From: an uncultured Saprospiraceae bacterium
GTDB lineage: Bacteria > Bacteroidota > Bacteroidia > Chitinophagales > Saprospiraceae
Reading direction: 5' to 3'
Assembly (NCBI GenBank): GCA_937952155.1
Contig: CALFYH010000429.1
Span: forward strand, 1 to 14,948
DNA: 14,948 bases
Below, piece by piece: positions 14,608-14,948 of this stretch. Each line of letters opens with the position of its first letter. Positions within the stretch are counted from its first letter, which is position 1. Both the position numbers and the translations under genes were made by a program. Below the pieces are notes generated by a model, which saw only the letters and a program-made list of their open reading frames with translations, searched no databases and had not been told where the DNA came from.

Positions 14608-14948
14608 ATGACCATAGGACGAATTTTATCTATCATTGTGTGCATTTTACTTTTCACTTCCTTTGGATTTGGACAACAAAAATCAACAAATGATACGAAG
14701 ATAGCTTCTGTGTTTTTCATTGGTGAAGATGAGAAAAATTACGAAAAACTAGTCGAAAAGTACAATACAATGTTATTTGCGGTATGTTCTAATGACATGG
14801 AACTCGCTTTTGATCATTGGTCAGTTTTATTAAAAGACATTGAAGATTATGCAAACAAATCCAATGTCGATCTCAAAGGAGTTAAATTATGGTTGAATAT
14901 TTTTTGGGCGAAAGACGGTAAGATAGAACATATTGTATTCTATCCTAA
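14608..14948 (+). CDS. Secreted protein of unknown function (N-terminal part)
   Basis: I read 113 residues from the ATG at 14608 to the window edge without a stop. The first 22 residues form a signal peptide (hydrophobic ILSIIVCILLFTSF, likely cleavage after GFG, before Gln-Gln). The mature part begins with a short polar linker, then FFIGEDEKNYEKLVEKYN, a mixed helix-rich segment (DMELAFDHWSVLLKDIEDY) and a strand-like stretch (GVKLWLNIFWAKDGKIEHI). The last segment looks faintly like the 'V.F.I..DG.I' strand pair of TonB C-terminal or similar alpha/beta domains, but I do not recognise the family and assign no function. The C-terminus lies outside the window. Signal peptide and uninterrupted frame support a real gene. 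Confidence 0.75.
   Translation, partial: MTIGRILSIIVCILLFTSFGFGQQKSTNDTKIASVFFIGEDEKNYEKLVEKYNTMLFAVCSNDMELAFDHWSVLLKDIEDYANKSNVDLKGVKLWLNIFWAKDGKIEHIVFYP

Overview
The window is a stretch of AT-rich chromosomal DNA from a member of the Bacteroidota. Several independent signs point there: promoter -7 elements of the TAnnTTTG type, no Shine-Dalgarno-like purine tracts before starts, a TonB-dependent receptor with an N-terminal carboxypeptidase-regulatory-like domain, DUF5689, SprB-type repeats, two-component-regulator propeller repeats, and small families typical of the phylum (DUF6787, DUF6580). The mix of SprB repeats, propeller and OmpA domains suggests the Saprospiraceae/Chitinophagia side of the phylum, but that is inference. 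All visible genes look intact except the two cut by the window edges. I see no tRNA, rRNA, CRISPR array, insertion sequence or phage gene, and no gene-free stretch longer than about 300 bases.

Layout. (1) 1-1364, minus strand: pyrR then pyrB (3' end outside the window), the start of a pyrimidine biosynthesis operon. It has a promoter almost on top of the pyrR start and a perfect 18-bp palindrome just upstream of the -7 element. (2) 1471-6388, minus strand: an outer-membrane TonB-dependent receptor followed 25 bases later by a large surface-type lipoprotein (two DUF5689/OB-like modules, a Cys/Asp-rich calcium-binding-like segment and a C-terminal jelly-roll-like domain), closed by a clear intrinsic terminator. 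(3) 6524-9417, plus strand, divergent from (2): a secreted endonuclease/exonuclease/phosphatase-family enzyme with all catalytic motifs, then a secreted protein combining a seven-repeat propeller, two SprB repeats and an OmpA peptidoglycan-binding domain. (4) 9562-10777, plus strand: an ABC transporter ATPase and a small DUF6787 membrane protein. (5) 10779-13633, minus strand, converging on (4) with one base between stop codons: a CPBP (Rce1-like) membrane protease and a secreted M1 aminopeptidase, probably one transcript. (6) 13824-14393, plus strand: a DUF6580 membrane protein with a textbook Bacteroidota promoter. (7) 14608 to the end: the N-terminal part of a secreted protein of unknown function.

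How they work together. pyrR/pyrB is housekeeping pyrimidine synthesis and its control. The most interesting part is the divergent block 1540-7585. A TonB-driven outer-membrane channel, a surface lipoprotein with OB-like folds and a secreted phosphodiesterase look like a capture, cut and import system, possibly for extracellular nucleic acid or another phosphodiester. The substrate is inference. The propeller-SprB-OmpA protein next to it is an unusual architecture that could sense or bind ligand at the envelope while held to the cell wall.
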